From the NCBI GenBank assembly GCA_024637255.1, contig JAGXFO010000009.1, forward strand, positions 62,001-126,000: a stretch of 64,000 nucleotides of DNA. The letters run 5' to 3'. This document shows, piece by piece, positions 24,468 to 32,869 of the stretch. Numbering within the stretch: position 1 is the first letter of the stretch; each line of letters starts with the position of its first letter. A program made the translations under genes and the position numbers. The notes under the pieces are model-generated. The model was given only the letters and a program-made list of their open reading frames with translations, was not told where the DNA came from and made no database searches. This DNA is from Sulfurovum sp. (lineage in GTDB: Bacteria; Campylobacterota; Campylobacteria; Campylobacterales; Sulfurovaceae).

Positions 24468-25880
24468 GTGATTCAAAAAAAAGTAAGTGTTTCAAAACGA
24501 TTTAGATTGAAATTCGCTTTGATTGCACCCCTATTATTGTGTGGGATTGAAGTCAATGCAGCGGATTGGCTAATGCTACAGGGCACCCAGCCCGATATGG
24601 TAGCACCTCAGGGGGTTAAAGTGCCTTACATGAACCCAATGCCTGTAGTGTTCGGGTTTATACAAGCCAACTACGAGAAAGATTTTGGCGATGTCGCTAT
24701 CAGTCCTAAGGGAGTACATCTTACACCATTTTCACTGCTTAATCCAAATCTTGAAGACCAGTCTGGGTTTAATGTATCTAGAGCACGCGTGGCAGTACGA
24801 GGGATGGCTGATAGCGAGAACCTTGTAAACTATTTCTTGATGACAGATTTTGGCAATAACGGCGTGAATAATCTTGCTGGCCATAGTGAGGTGGCTACTT
24901 ATTTTACTGATGCTTCCATTACGCTGAAGCATATACCCGGAGCCAAGGTGCGCGCGGGAATATTTAAGACACCAGGGAGTGAAGAAGGACTTCAGGCGGT
25001 CTTTGTCTCTCCTTATATAGATTTTACTGTGATGACCAATCAACAACTTCTCGAACGTCAGATCAGCGATGTTGGCATGGCACAGACAGGTGCCAATGCC
25101 GGTGGTGCCGCCGCAGTACATTATACGAGCACAAAGGTAGATAAACCTATCGCAGCATTTAGAGATGCAGGAGCACAGGTATTTGATACATTCAAGTTTC
25201 AGGATGACTGGGGATTGAGCTATGCCTATATGTATGGTAACGGAACAGGTATTGCACTCAGCAATTCTGACAACCAAGCTACACATTATGGGTATTTGGC
25301 AGCAGAGAAATTATTTGGCGCGGGTCAAGGATATTTTACTGAATCAATGAAATTTTATGTATGGGGTCAGAGCGGAAGCCGTACATTAAATTCATACAAT
25401 GAAACAACAGCAATAACAACAGAAATAGAGGCAGACCGTAAACGCTATGGTTTAGGAATGACGTATTACCGTAATGGCATACGTTTTGAGGCAGAATATA
25501 TGAAAGCAAAAGGTATGATATTTACCGGACCGAAGGATGTCGATACTAATCCTGCTATGGAGGATTGGCAATTTCAGTTTGCTCCAGGCAATGAAAATGA
25601 AGCAAATGGCGGCTATGTGAACTTACAATATGAAATCATACCTAAAAAACTCGAAGTGTTTGGACGTTATGACTTCTCTAACCGCTTGAGCAATGATCTA
25701 AAAGGTGAACGTGATTTCAAAACAGCTACCCTTGGAACTTCTTATCGTTTTAAGGGCGCAACACGTATTGATTTGAACTACGCCATAAAAGATGCAGAAG
25801 CACCAGGCAATGCAAACGCACAAAAAGTGCTAGACAATATGGGTAATCGAATTGCGGTTCGTATTACGGCAGATTTTTAA
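24468..25880 (+). CDS. Outer-membrane porin, OprP/OprO-like
   Basis: A 470-residue outer-membrane barrel protein. A signal peptide extends to about residue 37 (...GIEVNAADW). Strand-like segments with RARVAVRGMADSENLVNYFLMTDFG and HIPGAKVRAGIFKTPGSEEG match phosphate-selective porin (OprP/OprO) patterns, and it ends in RITADF with the C-terminal Phe used for barrel insertion. Start is GTG 24468 with GAGG nine bases upstream. It is the first gene after the TTTACA-repeat promoter and lies 12 bases before a secreted dsrE-like gene. It may admit sulfur oxyanions such as thiosulfate, which is an inference from context. Confidence 0.78.
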   Translation: MIQKKVSVSKRFRLKFALIAPLLLCGIEVNAADWLMLQGTQPDMVAPQGVKVPYMNPMPVVFGFIQANYEKDFGDVAISPKGVHLTPFSLLNPNLEDQSGFNVSRARVAVRGMADSENLVNYFLMTDFGNNGVNNLAGHSEVATYFTDASITLKHIPGAKVRAGIFKTPGSEEGLQAVFVSPYIDFTVMTNQQLLERQISDVGMAQTGANAGGAAAVHYTSTKVDKPIAAFRDAGAQVFDTFKFQDDWGLSYAYMYGNGTGIALSNSDNQATHYGYLAAEKLFGAGQGYFTESMKFYVWGQSGSRTLNSYNETTAITTEIEADRKRYGLGMTYYRNGIRFEAEYMKAKGMIFTGPKDVDTNPAMEDWQFQFAPGNENEANGGYVNLQYEIIPKKLEVFGRYDFSNRLSNDLKGERDFKTATLGTSYRFKGATRIDLNYAIKDAEAPGNANAQKVLDNMGNRIAVRITADF

Positions 25881-25892
25881 AAAGGATAAAGA

Positions 25893-26399
25893 ATGAAACT
25901 TAAAAACCCCCTATGGATGTTTATAGCGCTGATGATGGCAAGTACTTTGCCTGCATTGGCAAAAGAGAAGGAAAAAGATGATGTTGTAAAAATCGTCTAT
26001 CAGTGTGACTTTGCAGATGCGCAACGTGTGCACCTCATGCTCAATACGCTCAACAATCTTGTGAAGCATTATCAAAGTACTCTCACGGAGTATGAGATTA
26101 ATGTCGTAGCACTTGGTCCTTGTCTTCAATTTGTAATGAAAGACTTTGCCGGTACTGGATTTGAGAAGAAACCTTATCTTGACCATGGTGGGCCAGCAGG
26201 CAATGGAACTACGGGACGCATTAAAAGCCTACTCATGACAGCAGGAGATGACATGAAGATCATTGGATGTGAGAATACTATGAAGGAAAAAAATGTCAAA
26301 GCAGAGCAGATAGAAGATTTTGTTGAGCTAGTACCAGCCGGGATTGTCAAGATAATCGATCTTGAGCGTGAAGACTATGCCTATATCAAAATAATGTAG
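25893..26399 (+). CDS. Secreted DsrE-like protein (paralogue 2)
   Basis: A 168-residue protein with a signal peptide (to about ALAKEKEK) and a DsrE-like fold: VVKIVYQCDFADAQRVHLMLNTLNN at the start, EINVVALGPCLQFVMKDF in the middle and MKIIGCENTMKEKNV, with Cys in the family's sulfur-carrier position, then PAGIVKIIDLEREDYAYIKIM. The ending closely parallels the proteins at 20888 and 36249. Cotranscribed with the porin upstream (12-base gap). A soxB remnant begins 11 bases after its stop, showing that this block once resembled the complete sox cluster downstream. Confidence 0.8.
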   Translation: MKLKNPLWMFIALMMASTLPALAKEKEKDDVVKIVYQCDFADAQRVHLMLNTLNNLVKHYQSTLTEYEINVVALGPCLQFVMKDFAGTGFEKKPYLDHGGPAGNGTTGRIKSLLMTAGDDMKIIGCENTMKEKNVKAEQIEDFVELVPAGIVKIIDLEREDYAYIKIM

Positions 26400-26410
26400 C
26401 AACTTTAGAG

Positions 26411-26595
26411 GGTTTGCTGGGGAGGGCGACTGAAGAGAAACTAACCTTTTTACCGGCGAATCTGGCAAAGAATGTATGAAAAATTGAGTTTTTCTGATGT
26501 GGCAGATTTCAAGGCTAAGGATAAAACAACCATACTTCATGTTTACGATATGCACCCGCATATAAAACCTATGTATTGGCGTGAACGTTCTACAC
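26411..26595 (+). pseudogene. 5' fragment of a second soxB
   Basis: This stretch is a clear degraded copy of the beginning of soxB (31120-31305). Shared runs include AAAATTGAGTTTTTCTGATG, ACAACCATACTTCATGT against GCAACCATACTTCATAT, and CATATAAAACCTATGTATTG. The encoded pieces KLSFSDV-x-DFK-x-K and MH-x-HIKPMYWRE match SoxB directly, but the signal-peptide part has indels and there is no start codon or downstream catalytic region. The metal-ligand His in DMHAH is now Pro (DMHPH). It is a relic of a duplicated sox locus, sharply cut before a terminator. Confidence 0.9.
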
Positions 26596-26630
26596 ATTAT
26601 TTACAGTTTCTTTAAGGAACTGTAAATAAT
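26596..26630. terminator. Strong bidirectional terminator hairpin
   Basis: ATTATTTACAGTT (26596-26608) and its exact reverse complement (26618-26630), 9-base loop, followed by TACTTCTTTT. It separates the soxB fragment from the convergent arsR-type gene. Confidence 0.8.
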
Positions 26631-26658
26631 TACTTCTTTTAGATTATATTTTTAAAGT

Positions 26659-27033
26659 CTAACTTACTGTAACATCCCCAAAAAAAAGTTCACGATTCTT
26701 CTCAAAATTTTCTACAAGGGTTGTAAAGCATCCCCCTAATTCTCTTACGGTTTCAATATTTGGTTCTATATAAATTTTATTTCCTTTTTTTTCCATAGTT
26801 ACTATGTTGGCTTCACGCAACTCTTTTAAATGTTTTGAAATGGTAGGCAAAGAAAAATCAAAATGCTCAGCGATTGTACTGACGCACGTGGCATGCGGAC
26901 TGACTTTTACATTAGGGTCTTTTTTATCCAGCGAGCATGTGTAGCCGCCTGTAAATACATTTTTAAAAATTAAAAAACGGGTTTCATTTCCCAATGCTTT
27001 AAAAATTTTAATCTTTTGGCGCATATCTAGCAT
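26659..27033 (-). CDS. ArsR-family regulator (paralogue 1)
   Basis: A 124-residue winged-helix repressor of the ArsR/SmtB type. The core IFKALGNETRFLIFKNV (helix 1-2) and STIAEHFDFSLPTISKHLKELREANIV (helix-turn-helix), then KKGNKIYIEPNIE wing, are diagnostic. A short insert after helix 2 carries Cys in GGYTCSLDKK, and a second Cys lies in HATCVST before the recognition helices. The paralogue at 37787 keeps both, suggesting a thiol, persulfide or metal sensor. It is divergent from a DUF302 gene, and the shared gap contains a TTTAGCAAATTAG motif also found before paralogue 2. Confidence 0.88.
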   Translation of the reverse strand: MLDMRQKIKIFKALGNETRFLIFKNVFTGGYTCSLDKKDPNVKVSPHATCVSTIAEHFDFSLPTISKHLKELREANIVTMEKKGNKIYIEPNIETVRELGGCFTTLVENFEKNRELFFGDVTVS

Positions 27034-27082
27034 TAATTATCCTTGACATTCGGTTTTGTTTATTATACCATAACAGCAAGTA

Positions 27083-27108
27083 TTTAGTTAAATGCCTAAT
27101 TTGCTAAA
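27083..27108. promoter_or_regulatory. Candidate ArsR operator between arsR-type gene and DUF302 gene
   Basis: TTTAG (27084-27088) and CTAAA (27104-27108) form an inverted pair. On the minus strand 27108-27095 reads TTTAGCAAATTAGG, nearly the same as TTTAGCAATTTAGA at 38203-38216 before the second arsR-type gene. Confidence 0.4.
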
Positions 27109-27119
27109 AAGGAAATAAA

Positions 27120-27557
27120 ATGATAGATACATTAATGAGACTTTTACTCAGTAAAAAAAAGTTGTTTGAGATGATGACCTGTAAGATTGAAAGTACAAAA
27201 GAGATATCTGAGGTAGTTGCAGCAGTTGAATCTGCATGTGAAAAATATAATTTTGCTCTTTTGCACCATTATGTGTATCATGAAGTTGTTAAAGATAAAG
27301 GCTTTCCCATTAAAAAGAAAGTATATATTTATGAAGTATGTCAAGCCAAGGTTGCTGCACTGGTTTTAACGCAAGAGGTACAATTCGCGCCTTTTATGCC
27401 ATGTCGGGTTGCCATTTATGAAGATGAATCTAATGTAGTTATTTCAACACAAAATATGCAAATGATTCTAGATACACTAGATAAAAATACTGATCTTTAT
27501 GTGCAGACAAATACATTGTTTAACGCATTAAAATCACTAATGAATGAGATAAAGTGA
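27120..27557 (+). CDS. DUF302 family protein (single domain)
   Basis: A 145-residue DUF302-like protein. The alpha/beta pattern with ESTKEISEVVAAVESACEKYNFALLHHY, YEVCQAKVAALVLT and FMPCRVAIYEDESN matches the family, which has a swapped-hairpin fold and often occurs with sulfur and metal genes. There is no signal peptide, so it is probably cytosolic or membrane-associated; the N-terminus is mildly amphipathic. It is divergent from the ArsR-type regulator, which probably controls it, and is followed after 110 bases by a periplasmic rhodanese gene. Its biochemical role is unknown. Confidence 0.75.
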   Translation: MIDTLMRLLLSKKKLFEMMTCKIESTKEISEVVAAVESACEKYNFALLHHYVYHEVVKDKGFPIKKKVYIYEVCQAKVAALVLTQEVQFAPFMPCRVAIYEDESNVVISTQNMQMILDTLDKNTDLYVQTNTLFNALKSLMNEIK

Positions 27558-27624
27558 TGATAACAATAATACTGAACCAGCACCCATATGACGGCTCAAA
27601 AAATAGATACAGATAATAAAAGTT

Positions 27625-27638
27625 GTGCTATATAGCAC
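27625..27638. promoter_or_regulatory. Perfect 14-bp palindrome before rhodanese gene
   Basis: GTGCTATATAGCAC, with no loop, about 30 bases before the rhodanese ATG. The centre is TATA-like, so it could be an operator over a promoter. The regulator is not identified. Confidence 0.35.
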
Positions 27639-27667
27639 TTACATCAGTAAATTAAAGGAGAGATAAA

Positions 27668-28591
27668 ATGAAAAACATAATTAAAAAAATGACAGTCATG
27701 CTGGCCACGACAACAATGATGTTTGCATTAGAAGTGCCAACAGAGCATATAGTATCAACGGATTGGTTGGTAAAAAATATGAATGATAAGAATTTAGTAA
27801 TCATCGATACACGAGAAGCCAAGGATTACGAAAAAGGACATATTGAAGGGGCGGTAAACTATCCAAAAGAAACATATTTTCAAGGCATATTGGGAACAGT
27901 AGTAGAACTTCCTAGTACACCGAGCCAAATGCAAGATGTATTGCAAAATGCAGGCGTCACAGACGAGTCTGCTATTGTTTTTTATAGTGGAGGAAAAGAT
28001 AGTGTAGATTTTGCAGATGCAGCAAGTGGACTATGGAATAGCTGGATATATGGATTACAGAAGGTAGCACTGCTAAATGGCGGATATGCGAAGTGGATTG
28101 CTGAAAAAAAATCAACGACTACTAAGTTGCAAACCATTACTAAAGGCGATATAGAACTTGAAACCTATGATAAAAGTGACGTTGCTTCTATCAATGATAT
28201 TTTTGAAGCGATATACGATGAGGATAAACAAATTGCAGATGCAAGGGTAGGAACGTTTTATAGAGGTGAAGATAGTAACAAAGAGTTAGCTAGACATGGA
28301 AGAATACCAACAGCAAAATTAACACCAATGATAAGATTTGTAAAAGATAGTGGGAAATATTTTGAATTTTTAGATAAAAACGAAACAAAACAAATACTAC
28401 ACAACAACGGGTATGGCGTTGAGCTTGATAAGCCTTTAGATATATATTGTAATTCAGGGCATAAAACGAGAGGATTATGGTTTGTTGCAAAGTTTTTAGC
28501 TCAAATGAAAGACGTAAAAGTTTATGATGGTGGAATCATTGAGTATTCAAGAAGTAATATGCCTATGGAGACTGGTGAACCAATGGACTGA
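27668..28591 (+). CDS. Periplasmic tandem-rhodanese sulfurtransferase
   Basis: A 307-residue protein with a signal peptide (about MKNIIKKMTVMLATTTMMFA) and two rhodanese domains. The first (about 30-140) has VIIDTREAKDYEKGHIEGAVN, but its active-site loop reads FYSGGKDS with no Cys, so it is catalytically dead. The second has IADARVGTFYRG and the loop YCNSGHKTRG with the sulfur-accepting Cys near residue 261. It is expected to transfer sulfane sulfur in the periplasm, for example from thiosulfate. AAGGAG precedes the ATG. It lies just upstream of the sox operon but has its own leader with a palindrome. Confidence 0.88.
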   Translation: MKNIIKKMTVMLATTTMMFALEVPTEHIVSTDWLVKNMNDKNLVIIDTREAKDYEKGHIEGAVNYPKETYFQGILGTVVELPSTPSQMQDVLQNAGVTDESAIVFYSGGKDSVDFADAASGLWNSWIYGLQKVALLNGGYAKWIAEKKSTTTKLQTITKGDIELETYDKSDVASINDIFEAIYDEDKQIADARVGTFYRGEDSNKELARHGRIPTAKLTPMIRFVKDSGKYFEFLDKNETKQILHNNGYGVELDKPLDIYCNSGHKTRGLWFVAKFLAQMKDVKVYDGGIIEYSRSNMPMETGEPMD

Positions 28592-28725
28592 TAAAGGTTT
28601 TCCTTATTAAAACACGATAATAGAGGTATTCTCGAAAATTAGTTTGCGTCCTTCTTATCAAAAATATTAGTTCTAATAATATATGATTTATCATCATAAA
28701 GGATAATTAAAATAATTTTATAAAA

Positions 28726-28757
28726 TTTACATTTTCTTTACACTTTTTCGTTATCAT
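28726..28757 (+). promoter_or_regulatory. Direct-repeat operator and promoter of the sox operon
   Basis: TTTACA (28726-28731), N5, TTTACA (28737-28742), 9 bases, then -10 TATCAT (28752-28757). The arrangement is identical to the copies at 24406 and 36698. It drives soxX and probably the following genes. Confidence 0.75.
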
Positions 28758-28789
28758 AACTCCTCTAAACCAAATTAAAAGGAGAATGA

Positions 28790-29365
28790 GTGCATACAAA
28801 AATCAAATGTCTTACCTATGCAACTTTGTTTTTATCAGCATCAGCATCTATTGCAGCTGTGGACTTGACAAAAGCATATGATATGGCAGATGCAAGTAAA
28901 ATTATCGAAGCAGACTTATTTGCAGGACCGACTAAGTATACAATGCCCAAATCATGTGATCTGACCGATAAAGGTGCTATAGCCAGAGGAGAATATATTT
29001 ACCATAATCTCAATGGTGAGCAGGCGACAGATAATCCACCAGCAGGATTGGCTAAGTTCATTGAGAAAAAAGATAAAGATGGCAATGTGAAAAAGGAAGT
29101 CAAGCAGTACGGTAACTGTGTGGCGTGTCATGACATAGAGAGTGCAAAAGGTGGGGGCAATATTGGTCCAAGCCTTACAGGATATAAAGCATTATTCTTA
29201 GACACAAAAGTAAGAGATAATCAATTTGTATATCAGAAAATTGCTGATCCTCGTGTGGATAATAACAATACTCATATGACTGTAAACCTTACAACGAAAC
29301 TTATGAGCGAACAAGAAATCTGTGATCTTACTGCCTATGTGGTAGCTGATAAAAGTAAAAAATAA
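28790..29365 (+). CDS. soxX: Sulfur-oxidation cytochrome c SoxX
   Basis: A 191-residue periplasmic monoheme cytochrome c, partner of SoxA in the enzyme that attaches thiosulfate to the SoxY cysteine. The signal peptide ends near IAAVD. The heme site CVACH lies at about residues 110-114 after KQYGN, with NIGPSLTGY downstream, and a Met ligand is probably in NNTHMTVNL near 164. The start is GTG 28790, with GGAG upstream; the ATG at 28786 is out of frame. It opens the order soxX-Y-Z-A-B directly behind the TTTACA-repeat promoter. Confidence 0.93.
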   Translation: MHTKIKCLTYATLFLSASASIAAVDLTKAYDMADASKIIEADLFAGPTKYTMPKSCDLTDKGAIARGEYIYHNLNGEQATDNPPAGLAKFIEKKDKDGNVKKEVKQYGNCVACHDIESAKGGGNIGPSLTGYKALFLDTKVRDNQFVYQKIADPRVDNNNTHMTVNLTTKLMSEQEICDLTAYVVADKSKK

Positions 29366-29378
29366 AAGGAAATAGAGA

Positions 29379-29849
29379 ATGAAAAGAAGAAATTTTATTA
29401 AAAGTTTGTGTGCAACATCGGCATTGGTTGCGACAATATCTCCATCAATGCTCATGGCAAAAGATGAAAAACCAAAAGGTGGGAATCCTTTATCTTACGC
29501 AGCAGCAATTGAAGCTATAACAGGCGGAAAAGCAGTAGCAGACAGTGATAAAGTAAAGCTAACTGTGCCTGAAATCGCAGAAAACGGAGCGGTTGTTCCT
29601 ATAAAGGTTGAAGTAGACAATCCTATGGAAGCAGATAACTATGTAAAAGCTATCCATGTATTGAGTACTAAGAATGGCAACGCTAGATGTGCGGATGTAA
29701 TGCTAACACCGTTAAATGGCCAAGGATATTTTGCAACTAGAGTAAAACTGGGTGGAACACAAGATGTTGTTGCGTTGGTAGAACTTAGTAATGGTACTTT
29801 TATGAGGTCAGCGAAGAGTGTTAAAGTAACTATCGGTGGATGTGGCTGA
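29379..29849 (+). CDS. soxY: Thiosulfate-oxidation carrier SoxY
   Basis: A 156-residue periplasmic protein that carries the sulfur substrate on a C-terminal cysteine. The sequence ends VKVTIGGCG, the swinging arm with the substrate Cys at residue 155, as required. A twin-arginine type signal (MKRRNFIKS then a hydrophobic run) suggests folded export, often together with SoxZ. The middle region PEIAENGAVVPIKVEVDNPME is the conserved SoxY beta-sandwich. It lies 13 bases after soxX. A 103-base gap follows before soxZ, with no gene in it. Confidence 0.94.
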   Translation: MKRRNFIKSLCATSALVATISPSMLMAKDEKPKGGNPLSYAAAIEAITGGKAVADSDKVKLTVPEIAENGAVVPIKVEVDNPMEADNYVKAIHVLSTKNGNARCADVMLTPLNGQGYFATRVKLGGTQDVVALVELSNGTFMRSAKSVKVTIGGCG

Positions 29850-29952
29850 TCCTGTTAAAGGATGTTTTGAGCATAGTAATTTTAGCTTGAGGAATCAAAG
29901 AATGGGTTGACCTTTCTTTGAGAGTATGATAATGATAACAAAGGAAAAACAG

Positions 29953-30291
29953 ATGGCAGAAGAAAGAAAATCGATGATAAAAGTTAAACCTACAAAGTTT
30001 AATGTTGGAGATATAGTAAAAGTTGACTTTATAGTCATTCATCCTATGGATACAGGATTGCTAAAAGATAAAAAAACTGGTGATGCAATACCGGCAAATT
30101 ATATAAATAATATTACTTTCTCTCTAGATGGTAAACCATTCACAACAATGAAAGTATGGGAAACTGTTTCAACAAACCCTTATTTCTCGGTGAACCTAAA
30201 AGTACCTGGGGAAGGAACACTTACTGTGGATTATACAGACAATACGGGTGAGAAAAATACAAAGAGTAAAAAACTTAAGCCAAAGGGATAG
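29953..30291 (+). CDS. soxZ: Thiosulfate-oxidation protein SoxZ
   Basis: A 112-residue SoxZ, which pairs with SoxY to hold the substrate-bearing arm. It has no signal peptide, consistent with export piggy-backed on SoxY. Seen family traits are IKVKPTKFNVGDIVKVDFIVIHPMDTG and ITFSLDGKPFTTMKVWETVSTNPYFSVNLK (immunoglobulin-like strands). I place the start at ATG 29953 (MAEERKS), 12 bases after AAGGAAA, rather than the in-frame ATG at 29926. It ends 3 bases before soxA. Confidence 0.93.
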   Translation: MAEERKSMIKVKPTKFNVGDIVKVDFIVIHPMDTGLLKDKKTGDAIPANYINNITFSLDGKPFTTMKVWETVSTNPYFSVNLKVPGEGTLTVDYTDNTGEKNTKSKKLKPKG

Positions 30292-30294
30292 GTA

Positions 30295-31071
30295 ATGAAA
30301 AGAGTAATATTACCTTTAGCTCTTTTGGCAACCATGGCAACTGTAATGGCCAGTGCCAGTGAACAGTTTTCGATGAGTGATGCCGATAGGGCGATGTACA
30401 AAGAAATGCTAGAAAACAACCCTGCTGATATGTATGTAGAAGAGGGTGGTGAATTACTGGAATCAGAACTTGGTGGTGAAACTGCATTGGCTAAATTTCT
30501 AGAAGTAAGTGAAAAAGAATTACCAAAATATATCGCAGGATTTCCAAGATACATTAAAAAGCTTGACAATGTTGTTAGTGTAGACCAGGTAATGCAAGCC
30601 ATGTTTGTAGAGCAAGGCAAAGAGAAACTGAAACTTGAAGATAAAAAAATGCTTTCTATGTTGGCATATGTGAAATCGTTAGCTAATGATGAACAGTTAA
30701 ATATGGATATTGATGCAGACGAACACATCAAGGCATCTTACGCATTAGGTAAAGTAGTCTATGAAACACCAAGGGGAGGTAGAGGACTTTCATGTAACAG
30801 TTGCCACAGTGCAGACATTGTCGGGCAAGTGTTGAGAACACAACCTCTTCCTGATCTTGGAGCAGAAGGCACAGGGGCAACATGGCCAGCATACCGTATG
30901 ACGAAATCTAATCTTACAACACTACAGGGTAGATTTCAGGGCTGTATGGAAAATGCATTGTTAGCGGTGATTCCTCTTGGTTCAGAAGAGATGAATGCGC
31001 TTGAAGTGTATATTAATAAAATGGCACAGGACAGCAAAAAACCGATTGCTATTCCTGGTTTAAAAAGATAA
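30295..31071 (+). CDS. soxA: L-cysteine S-thiosulfotransferase subunit SoxA
   Basis: A 258-residue periplasmic cytochrome subunit that with SoxX oxidatively couples thiosulfate to SoxY. The signal peptide ends near VMASASE. There is only one heme motif, CNSCH at about 167-171, so this is the monoheme form rather than the diheme form. The catalytic Cys, which becomes the persulfide heme ligand, lies in GRFQGCMEN near residue 217. ATG 30295 is 3 bases after the soxZ stop, and soxB begins 10 bases after its end. Confidence 0.93.
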   Translation: MKRVILPLALLATMATVMASASEQFSMSDADRAMYKEMLENNPADMYVEEGGELLESELGGETALAKFLEVSEKELPKYIAGFPRYIKKLDNVVSVDQVMQAMFVEQGKEKLKLEDKKMLSMLAYVKSLANDEQLNMDIDADEHIKASYALGKVVYETPRGGRGLSCNSCHSADIVGQVLRTQPLPDLGAEGTGATWPAYRMTKSNLTTLQGRFQGCMENALLAVIPLGSEEMNALEVYINKMAQDSKKPIAIPGLKR

Positions 31072-31081
31072 GGGGGCAGAG

Positions 31082-32857
31082 ATGGATATTAATAGACGAG
31101 ATTTTCTTCAGATTGCGGCAACACTTGGTTTGCTGGGAGCAACCGGCGGAACCAATCTTTTTGCTGGTGAATCGGGTAAAGAACGCATCAAAAAATTGAG
31201 TTTTTCTGATGTGGTAGATTTTAAAGCCAAAGGTAAAGCAACCATACTTCATATCTGCGATATGCACGCGCATATAAAACCTATGTATTGGCGCGAACCT
31301 TCTACGCTCATTTCTGCAAAAAACCTGGCTGGAACACCAGGATTTATTTGTGGAGATAGTTTTGAGAAGTTTTATGGTATCGAATCTGGATCATTAGATC
31401 AATACTTTGACACACACAATAATTTTTCAGAACTTGCAGAGAAATTCGGTAAGATGGGTGGGATTGCCCATATGAAGCCTATTATCGACCATGTAAAAAA
31501 AGAAAGAGGAGCTGAAAATGTACTTCTTTTGGACAGTGGAGATACTTGGCAAGGGACAGCCGTAGCACTTAAAACCAATGGCGAAGCCATCGTAGATGCG
31601 CAAAACTACCTGGGCGTTGATGTCATGGTAGGGCATTGGGAATTTACCTATGGTAAAGAACGTGTTCATGAGCTTATCGGCATGCTAAAGGGAGAGTTTA
31701 TCTCTCAGAATGTTATCGACAATGATCCTTTCTCGGATGATTTTGAAGAGTTAATTTTTCCTCCGTACTCTATCAAAGAGATTGGTGGAGCTAAGATAGG
31801 TATTATAGGGCAGTCATTCCCGTTTACATCCACTGCAAACCCTAAAAAGTTTACAGAAGGATGGAGTTTTGCCCTTCGTCATGAAACACTTCAAGAGTAT
31901 GTAGACATGCTTCGTAATGAGAAAAAAGTAGATGCTATTGTTGTGTTGAGCCATGATGGATTCTCTGTAGATCAGGAACTTGCTAAAAAAGTAACTGGTG
32001 TTGACTTTATCTTGAGTGGACATACACACGATCCTAGCCCTGAACCTATTATTGTAAATGATACAGTGATCATCATTTCCGGAAGCCATGGTAAGTATAT
32101 CGGTAGACTGGATCTAGACATCAAAGACAAAAAAGTAGTAGATTATAGTTTCAAATTGATGCCTGTAGCATCAAATCTTATTCCTGAAGATAAAGCAGGT
32201 GTAGACCTTGTCAATAAATGGTATAAACCATTTGATGCAGAGCTAGGTGAAGTGCTAGGTAAAACAAAAGGCCTTCTCTACAAGAGAGATACTTTCTATT
32301 CTACTTTTGACGCACTCATAGGCGAAGCAATTCAGGATGAGATGAAATGTGACATCAGCTTTAACCCTGGTTACAGATGGGGGACCACATTGCTTCCCGG
32401 AGATGACATACTTAAAGATAATGTCTATGAAATGACTGCCATTACGTACCCAGAAGTGTATACATTTGACCTCAAAGGTAAGGCTATCGTAAACCTGATG
32501 GAAGACATAGCGGACAATGTATTTAATGAAAATCCACTTTTGCAACAAGGTGGAGATATGAGTAGAGTGACAGGCGGTAGTTATAGTATCACAATATCTG
32601 CTCCAACAGGTAAACGTATCTCTGACTTTATGATCGGTGGGAAACCTATTGATTTGGAAAAGACATACAGAGTTTCTTCATGGGGTGGGAATTTGCAAAA
32701 TGTAGGTGAAAACTTAGATAAAAAAGCGATACGCCCAGTGTATGAAGTGGTCAGTGACTACATCCGTAAAAAGAAAGTAGTTGATGTCAGCATGGAGTCT
32801 AATGTGAAAGTGTTAGATATGGATTGCGGATGTCCAGCCAAAGGTGCTAGCTGTTAA
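31082..32857 (+). CDS. soxB: Thiosulfohydrolase SoxB
   Basis: A 591-residue periplasmic enzyme that hydrolyses sulfate off the SoxY-bound intermediate. A Tat signal starts MDINRRDFLQIAA. The dinuclear manganese site of the 5'-nucleotidase/calcineurin-like fold is seen in HICDMHAHIKP (about 58-68), DSGDTWQGTAV, LSHDGFSVDQ and SGHTHDPSPE. The C-terminal 5'-nucleotidase domain follows, and the end MDCGCPAKGASC adds three Cys, unusual and possibly metal-binding or disulfide-forming. No soxCD lies in this window. A broken duplicate of its 5' end is at 26411. Confidence 0.94.
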   Translation: MDINRRDFLQIAATLGLLGATGGTNLFAGESGKERIKKLSFSDVVDFKAKGKATILHICDMHAHIKPMYWREPSTLISAKNLAGTPGFICGDSFEKFYGIESGSLDQYFDTHNNFSELAEKFGKMGGIAHMKPIIDHVKKERGAENVLLLDSGDTWQGTAVALKTNGEAIVDAQNYLGVDVMVGHWEFTYGKERVHELIGMLKGEFISQNVIDNDPFSDDFEELIFPPYSIKEIGGAKIGIIGQSFPFTSTANPKKFTEGWSFALRHETLQEYVDMLRNEKKVDAIVVLSHDGFSVDQELAKKVTGVDFILSGHTHDPSPEPIIVNDTVIIISGSHGKYIGRLDLDIKDKKVVDYSFKLMPVASNLIPEDKAGVDLVNKWYKPFDAELGEVLGKTKGLLYKRDTFYSTFDALIGEAIQDEMKCDISFNPGYRWGTTLLPGDDILKDNVYEMTAITYPEVYTFDLKGKAIVNLMEDIADNVFNENPLLQQGGDMSRVTGGSYSITISAPTGKRISDFMIGGKPIDLEKTYRVSSWGGNLQNVGENLDKKAIRPVYEVVSDYIRKKKVVDVSMESNVKVLDMDCGCPAKGASC

Positions 32858-32869
32858 TGATATAAAACC

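Noticed and set aside
26596..26630. TTTACA in the hairpin after the soxB fragment, considered as another regulon site
   Set aside because: The two copies are inverted, not direct 11-bp repeats, and form a terminator stem without a following promoter.
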